A DNA stretch of 64,000 nt, taken from contig JAACSU010000009.1 in assembly GCA_010119145.1 (NCBI GenBank), positions 34,281 to 98,280 on the forward strand, read 5' to 3'. The position numbers were made by a program, and so were the translations under genes. Numbering within the stretch: the first letter of the stretch is position 1; each line of letters opens with the position of its first letter. This DNA comes from Candidatus Gracilibacteria bacterium. Lineage in GTDB: Bacteria; Patescibacteriota; Gracilibacteria; BD1-5; UBA6164. The notes under the pieces are model-generated. The model had not been told where the DNA came from. It saw only the letters and a program-made list of their open reading frames with translations, and did no database searches. Positions 41,900-52,948 of this stretch are shown piece by piece.

Positions 41900-42427
41900 A
41901 TGATTGAAGTTATAAAGTCTGTTTTTCAATATTTTCCCAATTTACTTCTAGCAGTTGTAGTTGGACTGGTTGGACTTCAATTACTATTGCGTATATTTGG
42001 AAAAAGATCTCTCGCAAAAATAGATTGAATAGATTTCGCTTCCACGATTGCCATTTGATCTGTCCTTGCAACCATGATGGTGAGTGAAACGACATCTGTA
42101 TTACGATGAATCTCAGTTATTGCTATTATATTAGCTACTCAGTCGGCTATTTTGCTTATGTATAAGTATGTTCCAAGCATAAAGTCTATTTTTGCTAATT
42201 CTCCATATATGCTTATAGAAAATGGAAAAATACTACAATCAAACCTAGATTCATCAAATCTTACGAAAGAGAATCTCATGGAGCAATTAAGAATAGCATG
42301 AGTACGACATATCCATGATGTTGACGCGTGCGTATTTGAAACCACTGGTGATATTTCTGTCATCAAAAAATCTGATCAGTCATCTGATCTAATTGACGAA
42401 GAACTATTCAGTTGAGTAAAGAGATAA
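41900..42427 (+). CDS. DUF421 (YetF-type) membrane protein
   Basis: A 175-aa protein with three N-terminal membrane spans and a small cytoplasmic domain. GLQLLLRIFGKRSLAKIDGI followed by DFASTIAIGSVLATMM is the DUF421 signature, as is LRIAGVRHIHDVDACVFETT. YetF-like proteins of Bacillus spores are linked to YetF/YdfS stress functions, but the biochemical role is not known. It stands alone, 111 bp after the monooxygenase. Confidence 0.85.
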
Positions 42428-42493
42428 TTTCAAATTCTTGTTTAGATCTAAGTATCTACTTACTAAAAAACACATAGAATAATTGGCTTAAAT

Positions 42494-42528
42494 ATAAATT
42501 AGGAATATAATATATATTCCTAATTTAT
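42494..42528. promoter_or_regulatory. perfect 16-bp palindrome, probable operator
   Basis: Arms ATAAATTAGGAATATA (42494-42509) and its exact reverse complement (42513-42528) around 3 bp. It ends 9 bp before the ATG of the CPxC membrane gene, in the region where a promoter -10 box and start should lie. Such symmetry fits binding of a dimeric regulator; a stem in the mRNA leader is the other option. Confidence 0.65.
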
Positions 42529-42537
42529 GAGAACTCT

Positions 42538-42987
42538 ATGATACAAAATATTAAAAAACTTCTTCTTTCACCTTTATTTTATCTCTGATTTATAGTCTGA
42601 GCTGCAATAATCCTGTTCCCAAGCTTGTATTTCACGAATTCAGAGCTCATTATTTGAAATTTGGGCTATAAATATTATATTACAGAAACTATTCTTACGT
42701 ATACTATTGCCTTACTCTTTGGTATATTTTTCGGATCAACTCTCTATAAAATAAAAACATTTTCAGCTTGAAACTCTTGAGTGGGAGTTGTTGGATGATT
42801 CCTAGGTATACTTGTTGCTGGATGTCCCGCTTGTTCAATTACCTTGGCTTCTTATATTTGACTCGCTAGTATAGTCTCCGTATTTCCATTTTATGGTATG
42901 GAACTTAAATTTGCATCTATCCTATTCCTGCTCTACGCAAACTACTCTATAATAAAGGATTTAAGTGTATGTAAGATAAAAAAATAA
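42538..42987 (+). CDS. small membrane protein with GCPACS motif
   Basis: A 149-aa protein with about four spans. The motif LVAGCPACSITLASYIGLAS puts a CPAC pair in the third span, suggesting metal handling or thiol chemistry. The flanking GVVGGFLGILVAGCPACS contains several TGA glycines. A further Cys is near the end (LSVCKIKK). It has its own palindromic operator and terminator, and borders a copper/redox cluster. Family not recognised with certainty. Confidence 0.65.
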
Positions 42988-43012
42988 TATCTCAGTTGAG
43001 ATATTATTTTTT
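42981..43012. terminator. bidirectional terminator
   Basis: Stem AAAATAATATCTCA / TGAGATATTATTTT with loop GT, overlapping the stop of the CPxC gene and 20 bp from the convergent tpx stop. Confidence 0.9.
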
Positions 43013-43031
43013 TTATCTATTTTCAAATATA

Positions 43032-43676
43032 TTATTGAGTCGTAATATCTTTCAGAAAAGCGAGTGCGTTGAGAAGATCGAGCTCAGAAGTTACTTCGTC
43101 TGCATATTCAATATACTGTATAACATTATTTTCATCAACAATCATAATAGATCGAGTCAGGAGTCCATAATCCTCCATGTAGAGACTATTTTGTTTCCCA
43201 AATTCTCGAGTCCGCGCGTCACTCATAACCTGGAGATTTTCTATTTTATTAGCAGCGCAAAATCTTTGTAGTGCAAAGGGAGTGTCATTAGAAATAACAA
43301 TAAATGTCACATCCTCAAATTCTCCTGCAGCAAATTCTAATTGTTGAGTTTGTAAAGTACAAACAGGTGTATCTAGCGAAGGAACGGTTTCTATGAGTTT
43401 ATAACCAGAGTAATCGTTGATGGATCCAGTTCATACTGTATCAAAAAAATCAGCTCGTTTGTCTAATGCTATGTCAGTAAGTACGTCTCATACAATGAGT
43501 TTGTCTCCACTGAGTTGTATCTCATTTCCATTTACGGTGATAGGATTTGAGTTATCAACTTGTGTAAATATAGCAGGTATCTCAAAACTCATAGTAGACT
43601 TAGATTCTACTACTTCATCAGTGCAAGCTATGAGACTTATACTTAGAAGTGATAATACGGCTACATGTTTCATCAT
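43032..43676 (-). CDS. tpx: thiol peroxidase, predicted lipoprotein
   Basis: A 214-aa protein. The N-terminus has a lipobox (SLIAC, Cys at about residue 18), so the enzyme is predicted to be tethered outside the membrane. The Tpx core follows: PSLDTPVCTLQTQQL with the peroxidatic Cys, VTFIVISNDTPFALQRFCAA with the resolving Cys and the ending LDLLNALAFLKDI. It reduces hydroperoxides using a thioredoxin-like donor. Lipoprotein Tpx is less common than the cytoplasmic type. The gene is divergent from the multicopper cluster. Confidence 0.9.
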
Positions 43677-43810
43677 CTATTAGTATTAGAGTGTAAATTT
43701 ATAATATTGTAATGAGATTTATAAATACATAAAATTTAAAATTTACTTGAAGCTTACCGTGTTCTTATGTAAAAAATTACAGTTGATATTTGAAATACTC
43801 GGAATATAAT

Positions 43811-44173
43811 ATGGATATGAAAAAAATAATAACATCTTTGTTCACTCTTTGATTGTTCATGGCATTTCTCCTCGTGCCTATTTTTTTGATGTTACAAAGT
43901 GCTCATATGAATCATTGAGATGTAAATAACAACAATTGTATCTCGCATTGTCTTGTCTCAACAGATTCAATTCAAGAAAGTACAGTTAATAGCTTGTTTG
44001 TGTATCAAGAGTTTATAATCTCTGTTACAGTATTTCATTCTCTCTTGAAGCAAGATATTTTTATATCTGCTTTTCTTATATTTTTTCTCATCTTTGCCCC
44101 TCCAAATGTATGGAGAGTCATTAAAAACTATCAATATCACTCTTTAGTTTGAGTGGTTAAACTACTCAATTAA
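43811..44173 (+). CDS. small two-span membrane protein
   Basis: A 120-aa protein with a membrane helix near each end (TLGLFMAFLLVPIFLMLQ and ISAFLIFFLIFAPPNVW). Between them lies a loop with HMNHGDVNNNNCISHCL, a His/Met/Cys pattern that could bind metal. No family is recognised. It precedes the multicopper oxidase by 72 bp. ATG at 43811 was chosen; a second ATG two codons later is equally possible. Confidence 0.55.
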
Positions 44174-44245
44174 ATATAATACTCAATTCATGCTATCCTT
44201 TTTAGAAGCGTATTTTTTAGGTATTATTTTTTAAATCAAGCGAAA

Positions 44246-45982
44246 ATGAATAAAAATTATATATTATATTCTATAATTTGAGTATTAATACTTATTATAG
44301 GAGCGGGTGCAAGCTATATATTTATGTCACATATGAATATGAATATGGAAGGTATGGATATGGAAAATGGAATGAACATGTGAACTGACACATTTCCTTG
44401 ATATGACCAAGGGATGGCAGATCATTGTGTTATGATGGCAGAAATGGCTGGATGTGAGCCATATAATGAACTAAGAAATAAAAATGCATCAGGAGATCCT
44501 ATGAAAATGGATACTTCATTTATGGATATAGATCCAGCAACTCTTCCAGATGCTCGAAAAGTTGAAACCGTAGAACTCAAAGATGGAGATAGCTATAAAA
44601 TGGAAGTGACACTTGTGAAAAAAGATATAGGAAACAATAGTGTTACCATGCTCGCTTATAATGGCTCAGTTCCTGGACCAATTCTCAAGGCTCCAACGGG
44701 TGCTAAAATAAATGTAGAGTTTGTAAATTCTGTTCCTTGACTTGAAACAACGCTGCATTCGCATGGATTACGATGAGATTACACGATGGATGGAGTACCA
44801 AAGGATATGGGTGGAACACAAGATGTTATGAATACGTGAGATAGTTTTACATACGTACTAGATTTTCCAGATACAGGAGTATTTTGGTACCACCCTCACG
44901 TTCGTGAAGATATGCAACAAGAACTTGGTTTATACGGAAATTTTATTGCTGAACCAACTTCAGCTGATTTTTATAATCCAGTCAATAAAGAATCTACTAT
45001 CATCTTGGATGATATCCTTATGGAAAATGATAAAATAGCGAATCTACCAGATGATTTTGCGAACTATGCGATTATGGGAAGATTTGGAAATACTATGCTC
45101 ATTAATGGTGAGACAGACTTCAAACTTCAAGCAAATGCTTGAGATGTGCAAAGACTCTATCTCACGAATGTTGCAAATACCAGAGTATTTAACTTTGAAA
45201 TACCAGGCGCGAAGATGAAACTCGTTTGAGGAGATATTGGAAAATATGAAAAGGAAGTATTTATTGATTCAGTTATTATTGCTCCAGCTGAGAGATATAT
45301 TGTAGAAGTATATTTTCCTAATAGTTGAAACTTTGATATGCAAAATACGAAACCAGAAAGTATTTCAAAACTGTGAACGGTAGTAGTTGCGGAGAACAAG
45401 ACTTGAACTCCTAATACAAACATTGTTGCAGCATTTAATAACCTTAGAACGAATAATGACGTTGTTACAGATATTGATACCTATAGAAAGTTCTTTGATG
45501 GTCCAGTTGATAAAAAAATAGAGCTCGATATTGATATGATGGGTATGAATATGAATATGATGTGAGAAGATGATGATCATGGATGAATAGAATGGGAAGA
45601 CAATATGGTTCAAATGAATAAAATGCATACTTCTGGAATGCTAGATTGGAAAATTATTGAACCATCTACTTGAAAAAGTAATATGGATATAAATTGGAAC
45701 TTTAAAGTGTGAGATGTTGTAAAAGTCAGAATCCAAAATAATGCTGATGGAGATCATCCAATGCAACATCCGATTCATTTTCATGGTCAAAGATTTTTGG
45801 TGATAGATGAAAATGGAACAAAATCTAATAACTTAGTTTGGAAGGATACTGTTCTCGTAAAAAAAGGTGAGTATGTAGATATTCTTATTGATATGAGTAA
45901 CCCAGGAAAATGGATGGCACACTGTCATATTGCTGAACATCTTTCATCTCGTATGATGATGAACTTTACCGTCAGTGAATAG
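44246..45982 (+). CDS. multicopper oxidase
   Basis: A 578-aa protein with an N-terminal membrane anchor or signal segment and a Met-rich stretch after it (HMNMNMEGMDMENGMNMG). All four copper motifs are present: LHSHGLRG, FWYHPHVRED, HPMQHPIHFHGQ and MAHCHIAEHLSSRM. These give one type 1 copper and the trinuclear site, so it should oxidise cuprous ions or phenols using oxygen. The second Met-rich block (DMMGMNMNMMGEDDDHGG) is as in CueO. This implies periplasm-like copper defence and exposure to oxygen. Confidence 0.92.
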
Positions 45983-46004
45983 TTTTTATTTACTAATAAA
46001 AAAT

Positions 46005-46457
46005 ATGAAGATATATAAAATTTTAATTATTTCTTTATTTCTCTTTCTGTTGTGATCTTGTAGTTTTGAAAAAGACACATCCAGTGAGAGTAAAAACGAT
46101 ATATGAAAAACTATTTCAAGTAACAATATAAGTGAAATAGTGAATGATAATATTTCTAAAAACAATTCCTCTGAGATTGAAATCTCACAGGATAATAGTT
46201 CTCAAAAAATTATAACATTAGATGCTACAAAGTGGCAGTACTCTAGTGATGAAATATATATAAATTCTGGAAATAACGTTACGATAAATGTGAACAATAT
46301 TGATACACTTCATTGAATCGCAATTCCTGATTTAATGCTCGTATGAAAAGAAAATATAGAATTCCAGATTGATGAACCGTGAGAATATGTATATAGATGT
46401 GCTTATTATTGTTGAGATGGTCATGAAGATATGACCTGAGTGATCACTGTTGAATAA
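46005..46457 (+). CDS. cupredoxin lipoprotein with CuA-type site
   Basis: A 150-aa lipoprotein: signal peptide with lipobox LLGSC, a Ser/Asn-rich linker, then a cupredoxin fold. The C-terminal YRCAYYCGDGHEDMTGVITV has the C-x3-C-x3-H-x2-M spacing of CuA sites (as in cytochrome oxidase subunit II and NosZ), and the first ligand His is supplied by DTLHGIAIP. It may carry electrons or copper between the multicopper oxidase and other partners. It begins 22 bp after the oxidase. Confidence 0.85.
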
Positions 46458-46478
46458 TTTATTTTTATTAATCTAGAT

Positions 46479-47003
46479 ATGGAGAAAAAGATTTTTAGTG
46501 CTTCTTTTGAAGAATCAGCACTAGCGCCACTGTATGTTTTACTTATTATAATTTGAGTCCTCAGTATATTGTTAACATATTTATTCCCATCAAATACTTT
46601 TATGATGTATTTAATGGGAGTCTGGTTTTGAGCTTTTTGAGTAATGAAACTTTATAGTATTCAAGATTTTGTAAAAAACTTTAGTCAATATGATTTCATT
46701 GCCCAAAAAATACCTACATATTGATATGTGCATCCATTCATTGAAATTATTCTTTGAATAGTATACATCTTTGATACACAAATGAAGTATACTACGATAG
46801 CAAATATAGTGGGAATTATTATTTCTGGTTTATGAATTGCGAGTGCGCATCGAGTGGTAGCTTCAAGAAAAAATATATACTGTGCCTGTATGGGAACATA
46901 CTGGAAACTCCCGATGACGAAGGTGACAATTATTGAAAATACTGTTATGCTTTGAATGATACTATCAATGATACTATTTCCTAGTCTCATGATGAACATG
47001 TAA
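46479..47003 (+). CDS. MauE/DoxX-like membrane protein
   Basis: A 174-aa protein with four spans. The end CACMGTYWKLPMTKVTIIEN resembles the MauE/DoxX family signature (C-x-C-(L/M)-G-x-x-x-(K/x)-L-P) of proteins linked to disulfide and redox chemistry of periplasmic partners. It follows the cupredoxin by 21 bp. The role is inferred from similarity and position. Confidence 0.65.
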
Positions 47004-47027
47004 TACTTACTAAATAATGAAAATATT

Positions 47028-47414
47028 ATGAATAAATATGGATACACAAGAGAAGTAAATATAAGTTTTGAAGAGGCGATAGATGGTCTTACACATACAT
47101 TACAAGAACAAGGATTTTGAGTATTATCTCATATAGATATTCAAGAAAAAATGAAAGAAAAACTTTGAGAGAATATGGATAAATACGTTATTTTATGAGC
47201 TTGTAATCCAAAACTTGCATTTGAGGCTCTTAGTTCTGAAATTGAAATAGGACTCTTACTTCCATGTAATGTTATAGTCTATGAAAGTGACTCAAAAGTA
47301 TTTATCTCTGCTATAGTTCCAAGTGTTGCACTCTCTGTAGTTGAAAATAATAATTTGCAAACGATGGCTGAAACAGCTGAAACAAAATTGAAACTCGCTG
47401 TAGATAATGTGTAG
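47028..47414 (+). CDS. DUF302 protein
   Basis: A 128-aa soluble protein: YTREVNISFEEAIDGLTHTL, GFGVLSHIDIQEKMKEKL, YVILGACNPKLAFEAL and IGLLLPCNVIVYE match DUF302. The (G)ACNP and LLPCN cysteines are conserved. Such proteins often sit next to sulfur or metal redox genes; function unknown. Stop TAG followed by a terminator. Confidence 0.88.
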
Positions 47415-47437
47415 TGAAATTATGCTTCTAAAAATAA

Positions 47438-47471
47438 AAAAAAAAGATGAAAATATTTTCATCTTTTTTTT
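47438..47471. terminator. bidirectional terminator
   Basis: Palindrome GATGAAAAT / ATTTTCATC with A- and T-runs, between convergent DUF302 and DUF305 genes. Confidence 0.88.
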
Positions 47472-47472
47472 A

Positions 47473-47925
47473 TTACTTATTTTCTAATTTTTGAATCAGT
47501 GCCTTCATTTCAGCTATTTCTTTTACCTGTGCTTTAATAATATCATCGGCCAGTTTTCGAACTTCGGGATCTTGGATATCAGCTCGTTCACTAGTGAGTA
47601 TGGCAGAGGAGTGATGAGGAATCATCGCTTTCATATATTGTACATCTCAAACTGGAAATTGACTACGAAGTGCTAAGAATACAAGTGTAAATCAAACAAC
47701 ACAGCTTGCAATAATTGCTGCATTTATTTTTGAATTGTTATACATATCCTTCATGAAAAAGAGCATAATAAGAGCCATTGGCGCTATCATAAGCAGTGTC
47801 ATATATACTCGAGTAATACTATTGTAGTAATGACTTATTTCAAAGATATTTAGAAACATAATGAAGTACATCGAAACAAATGATACGGCCATCATCACTG
47901 CGAAATTTCAATATTTATTTTTCAT
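47473..47925 (-). CDS. DUF305-type membrane protein
   Basis: A 150-aa protein with three or four spans in the first 90 residues and a C-terminal helix pair: [19 protein letters not shown] then [19 protein letters not shown] and EMKALI. HH in the M-x-P-H-H-x-x-A-(I/L) motif and the downstream helix are those of the DUF305 ferritin-like family, found near copper genes. It is convergent with the DUF302 gene and probably belongs to the same physiological cluster. Confidence 0.85.
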
Positions 47926-48054
47926 AATTTTATTTAAAATAATAATATAGTTTCACGTTACAGTTGGCATGTAAGAAAATAGTAAAATTTTGGTTTTCTT
48001 GTATTTAGAGAAAATCAAACTATAGTAAATATAATATTTTTTGAGTTATTTGTT

Positions 48055-50175
48055 GTGATACCTAATCAATTAGATTTTGTCATTCCGATGCTAGAGTCTT
48101 ATGGAAATGTAATATATTTAGTCGTATATTTTGCTGCTTTTTTTGAACTTCTACTGGGGGTTTGATTTATATTTCCTGGTGCTGTCGTTGTATTTTTAAT
48201 TTCATTTTTTTGAGTTCAAAATGGACTTCGTCCTGAAATGATATTTTTAGCAGCCTTTACTGGTGGAATGAGTGGGAGTTTGTTTGATTACTATCTGTGA
48301 AGAAGATTTTGATCTATGGTAGGATCATGAAAAAAACAACTTTGAAAATCTGTTTTTTTTAAATCAGTATCTACTTGAGTTCATAAAAGTTTATTTCAGT
48401 CTTTGGTTTTGGGGAGGTTTATTCCAGGTGTAAAAGAATTTGCTCCCAGTATTTGTGGGGCAAGTAGAGTTAATTTTAATACTTTTTTATATTACGCAGC
48501 ACTTTGAAATCTCTTGTGGGTCAGTATATTTTTTTGATTTCCTTATATATTTTCATACTCACTTTCAATTTCAACAAAACTTGTAGATGCAGTAAGTTAT
48601 TTTAGTGTCGTACTTTTTGTAATATTTATGGTGGCAGCAGTTCTGCAATATATTTTGATAGAATATGGAAAGAGAAGCCTTAGGCTATTTATGAGAAGTA
48701 TATCAGTTTTATGAGACTATATTTGAAGTCTTTGATTTGTGAGAAAGCTTAGGTTAAAATATCCAAAAATTGAGTGATGGCTGATTCGTAGATTTAGTTC
48801 AGACTTATTTACAGGTCTCCCATTAACTATACTTGTTATCTTTTTTATATATCTAGTGAGCGCTTTTACGGGACTCTTGGAATTTGTTTTTGAGTCGCCT
48901 GCGAGTTTATTTCTTGATACAAATTTAGATTTATTTTTTCAGGCTATTAGAACTCCACTTTGAGTTGATATGTTTTTATGGATTACTTCACTTTCTCGTG
49001 CAGAGGTAATTATAGGGCTCTATTTAATATTCAGTGGATTTTTATTTTTATATGACAGAAAAAATGAAATAGTAGCATTTGGAATATCTATAGCTGGGGC
49101 AACAGCTTTTGCGCTTGGATTGAAAAATATATTTTCAATAGATCGTCCACTCTACCCAATTTATGTTGAATATAGTTTTAGTTTTCCAAGCTGACATGCG
49201 ATGATGGCTGTATTATTTTATTGATTTATTGCCTGGATATTAATTCAAAGGACGCAGATTTGGAAGTATAAAGTTTGGATTACTTTTTATGCTCTGCTTG
49301 TTATCGGGATGATTGGTTTATCACGACTGTACTTATGAGTTCACTTTCTCAGTGATGTACTGGGTGGATATCTCATTGGAGCACTCTGGCTTGTCTTTGC
49401 TATTTGACTCAGTGAGTATCTTAATACAAAAAAACTGAGACATACTATCAAAAAAAAGGCTTCTTTATACACATTATTTTTACTAATCTGAGCAATAGTA
49501 TTTTTTGTATTGTATGTACAAAATAATCCATATGAAAGAGTCTCCGTTCAAGAAGTCCAAAAGAGCCAACGAGTCGATTCTATTGAAGATGTATTTATAA
49601 CAGACGAAATGAGATATACTCAAACGCTTATTTGAGAAAATGCAGAAAATATTCATTTCCTATTTTTAGCAGAATCAGATTCTACTTTGATTAATGCTTT
49701 TAAATCTGCAGGTTGGAGTCTATGAGATTTGTATAATTATGAATCATTTAAAAAAACTATATCAAATGTCTTATTTAAGACACCATACGAAAGTGCTCCT
49801 GTGACTCCTTTGTTTTGGAATAACACGACTCAGCAATTTGCGTTTCAGTTTCTCCCTGATGTAACTAATCTCCGAGAAAGGCATCATATACGAGTTTGGG
49901 AAACAGGGAAGCAAATAAGAGGTAAAAATGTATATGTGTGAGTATGAGTTTTTGATATTGGTCTCAAGTGGAATATAATCCATACTATTGATCCTGATAT
50001 TAATGCTGAGAGAGATTATACACTTACTTCACTTGAAGATGCTTGAGTTGTGTCAAAGGTTTCAAAAATTCAATTTGTAGATTCCTATGTAGCTAAAAAT
50101 GTTTTTTGAGATGATTTTTATAGTGATGGAATTCTTTATATAGTTGATTTACAAGCGCTGAATGAAAAAAAATAA
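48055..50175 (+). CDS. DedA - PAP2 - LssY fusion membrane protein
   Basis: A 706-aa protein with three modules. Residues about 15-220: DedA/SNARE-associated domain (FELLLGVGFIFPGA, LGRFIPGVKEFAPSICGASR). About 275-470: PAP2 phosphatase, with KNIFSIDRP, FPSGHAMMAVLFYG and SRLYLGVHFLSDVLGGY for the KxxxxxxRP, SGH and RxxxxxHxxSD motifs. About 500-706: LssY-type C-terminal domain (TPVTPLFWNN, RHHIRVWE). It probably moves and dephosphorylates undecaprenyl or other lipid phosphates. The start is uncertain: GTG at 48055 gives a normal DedA N-terminus; ATG at 48088 is the alternative. Confidence 0.85.
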
Positions 50176-51256
50176 AATACTCTTTGCTATTAGTTCATTA
50201 GGACTTTGACATGCAACACGTTCTCTCGTAATCGTTGAGTATTATCTCAAAAATTGATATGAGATTGATATTATGTGTTCAGGAAATGCGCTGATGTATT
50301 TAAAAGAGGAGCTCACATGAAAGCGTGTAAATTTTATAGAATATGAAGACTATCCAAAGTTAGAAAGAGGAGAAGGGTGAAAATATTATTATTTTCTCAT
50401 GATGGATATATTGCTTATAAATGTATTGATTCGCAAAGAACGTAATTTTGTAAAAAAAATAGAAAAAAAATACGATTTTATATTCTCAGATGGAAAATAT
50501 GGTGCCTATAGTCGAAAAATACCATGTTTTTTGTTAACTCATCAACTTTCTTTTGTTATGCCCAAAGGACTCCAAGTCTTTTCTAAGCCTGTTGATTTGT
50601 GAGATTTTTTGTATTTTAAGAATTTTGATTGTGTTTTTATACCTGATTATAGTTCTCAGAAAAAATCTCTTGCTGGAAATCTGTCACACCCGAGTTGGGT
50701 CAATATGCTGAAACATCATTATGTAGGAATTCTCTCATCTCTGTATGATTATTCAGGCGATGCACATGATGAAAAAATTGATTTTCTCTTTACTATTAGT
50801 GGTTACCTCCTTGAAAATAAGGATAGTTTTGTAAAAAAACTCTTAGCAGAAGCAGCAAGTCTCCCATGAAAAAAAGTATTTATTCTTGGTGATTCAAATT
50901 CATCAGAAATTTTAGAACTGGAAAATAATATAACGGTATATCCATCGGTATGTTGAGAACAAAGAAAGAATTTTTTTCATAGGGCTGAGGTTATCATTTC
51001 TCGAGCAGGGTATACTACTATTATGGATTGTGCAGAACTCAAAAAAAAGGCTATTTTTTTCCCTACTCCAGGTCAAACTGAACAGGAATATTTAGCCTTA
51101 TCGCTCTCAGAAAAAAATAATTTTGTTTTTTGAGTAGAGCAAGACCCACTGAACTCTCTTATTATGCGACTAGATTATGTTGATGTATTAGAATTAAAAA
51201 ATAGTACACAACATGCTATTAAAAAAATTCATACCATTATTTCTTCTCACCTATAA
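50162..51256 (+). CDS. glycosyltransferase, GT28/MurG-like C-terminal half
   Basis: A 364-aa protein with GT-B features. The N-terminal FAISSLGLGHATRSLVI has the G-x-G-H loop; the C-terminal VFILGDSNSSEIL and RAEVIISRAGYTTIMDCAEL, then FFPTPGQTEQEYLALSL, match the sugar-nucleotide-binding end of MurG-type enzymes (SRAGxxTxxE, PxPGQxEQ). Predicted to act on a lipid or envelope glycan. The ATG lies inside the end of the previous gene (14-bp overlap). Confidence 0.75.
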
Positions 51257-51835
51257 ATGCTAGAATTTGCCCTTAATTTCTATATGCAGTATCAGTTTAT
51301 ATTTTATATACTCCTAGTTGTTGCAGTGGTTATTGAGTGACCTATTACTATTATTGCTCTGAGTCTGCTCGCTCCAAACTTATGAATTGGGTTTATATTT
51401 GTATATATTTTTTCATTTCTTGGAGACTTTATCTGAGATGTTGCCCATTTTTATTTTTGAAGAATATTTCAAGGTTTTAAAAAATCAAAAGACAATGACG
51501 CTAAAATACAAAAACTCAATAATTTTATAGATTCTCACCAGCTCATTGATACACTAGTATTAATTAAATATACTCCACCTCTCACAAGTATTGGACTCCT
51601 CTACCTTGGTTCGTATCTCAAAAAACCATATAATTTTTTAGTACTAGATGCGTTACTTGTTGCTACGAGCTCACTCATAATTACGACAATATGAATGTAT
51701 TTTTGAAGTACTGTACACCAGTATCAGCATCCAGTTTATATAGTTGCAATTCTACTTTTTGCTTTTGCACTTATTTATTTTACTCTGAGAATCATAAGTC
51801 ATTATTATTTAAAAGCGAGGAATGCAGTGAAATAA
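51257..51835 (+). CDS. DedA-like membrane protein
   Basis: A 192-aa membrane protein: VVIEGPITIIALSLLAPNLG and FLGDFIGDVAHFYFGRIF follow the DedA pattern (E-G-P, GDxxGDxxxYxxGR), and ALLVATSSLIITTIGMYFGS the second half. DedA proteins flip or move lipid carriers. It follows the glycosyltransferase immediately and its end overlaps the next gene by 14 bp, so these envelope genes are translationally linked. Confidence 0.7.
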
Positions 51836-52508
51836 AATACCAAAAATAATACACTATTGCTGGTTTGGTTGAAAACCTAAGCCACAGAAAGTGCTCGACT
51901 GTATTGCTTCGTGGAAAAAATACTGTCCAGAGTATCAAATTTGGGAGTGGAATGAGCAAAATTTCGACCTCAAAAACCATAGCTATGCTCAGAAGTTTTA
52001 TAAAAAAAAGAAATGGGCATTCGTTTCTGATTATGTACGAATGTACGCTCTGTATCACGAAGGATGAATATATGTAGATACAGATATTGAAATACTTAAA
52101 AATTTTGATTCTTTGAGAGAGAATGAATTTTTCACAGGATTCCAAGACATTTTTTCATTATGATGCTCTTGTATGTGAGCCAAGAAAAATAATGAAATCG
52201 TCAAAGAATTCTTAGAGTATTATCAGTATAAAAATACGAGAATTATTTTACCAAATCTTGTAAATACAATATTTAAAGGTCATTGAGTAACAAAATACAC
52301 TTGAGAAATTATACAGTGAGATAATTATACACTTTATCCAAAAGAATATTTTTATCCTTATGCGTATTTTGAGCCGCAATGAGATATGTGTATTACAAAA
52401 AATACCTATACTATTCATTATTTTGATGCAAGTTGGCTTCCATATTGGATTCCAAAATTTATTTTTCCACTAATAGGATGGTATGCAGATTTTAAAAAAA
52501 ATATCTAA
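51822..52508 (+). CDS. GT32-type glycosyltransferase
   Basis: A 228-aa enzyme: IPKIIHYCWFGGKPKP at the start, WNEQNFDLKN, WAFVSDYVRMYALYHEGGIY and then VDTDIEIL with the DXD metal motif. This is the OCH1/GT32 capsular-sugar transferase pattern. It probably adds a sugar during surface polysaccharide or glycolipid synthesis, together with the GT28-like enzyme. ATG at 51822 gives the short N-terminus MQGNKIPKII typical of the family. Confidence 0.85.
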
Positions 52509-52609
52509 TGTGTCTTGTATGAATCAATAAATCAACTAAAATAGCATTGATAAAAGTAAATTTTTGGGTACAATCCTCACATAATTTAAAAAATAAAAGT
52601 AGTAAACAT

Positions 52610-52942
52610 ATGGCTAATAGTCACGGTCTTAAATCAAATATTGTAAAAAAACAAGCAGCAGCACGTAAGCTCTCTAAAGGGAAAAAGAAATCATTTCAGG
52701 TGTATATTGGAAATGAAAACCCACAAACTCGTAAGAATCAATCATACAAGGAGCGAACACATTATTTTGAAAATAAAAAAAGTTTTCCAAAGAAAAAGCT
52801 CTCAACTAAAAATCCTACTTCACTTATAGAACAGGGTATTATCGATGAACGTGGTTTTTTCCTCAAAGGAAAAAAGAAAAACTTTCTCACAAAATCTATG
52901 GTAGATACAACAGGGATGGATTTTTATGGTATGCCTAGATAA
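52610..52942 (+). CDS. small basic protein, unknown
   Basis: A 110-aa protein, strongly basic (many Lys and Arg), with no signal or membrane segment. The start is MANSHGLKSNIVKKQAAARK; the end has GIIDERGFFLKGKKK and TTGMDFYGMPR. Base and residue composition suggest binding to RNA or the ribosome, as does its place 6 bp before rsmE, but no family is recognised. No in-frame TGA. Confidence 0.6.
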   Translation: MANSHGLKSNIVKKQAAARKLSKGKKKSFQVYIGNENPQTRKNQSYKERTHYFENKKSFPKKKLSTKNPTSLIEQGIIDERGFFLKGKKKNFLTKSMVDTTGMDFYGMPR

Positions 52943-52948
52943 CATCGT

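Noticed and set aside
52547..52609. ATG at 52547 as start of the small basic protein
   Set aside because: It overlaps a region without coding character; MANSHGLK at 52610 gives the conserved-looking basic start. The longer form cannot be fully excluded.
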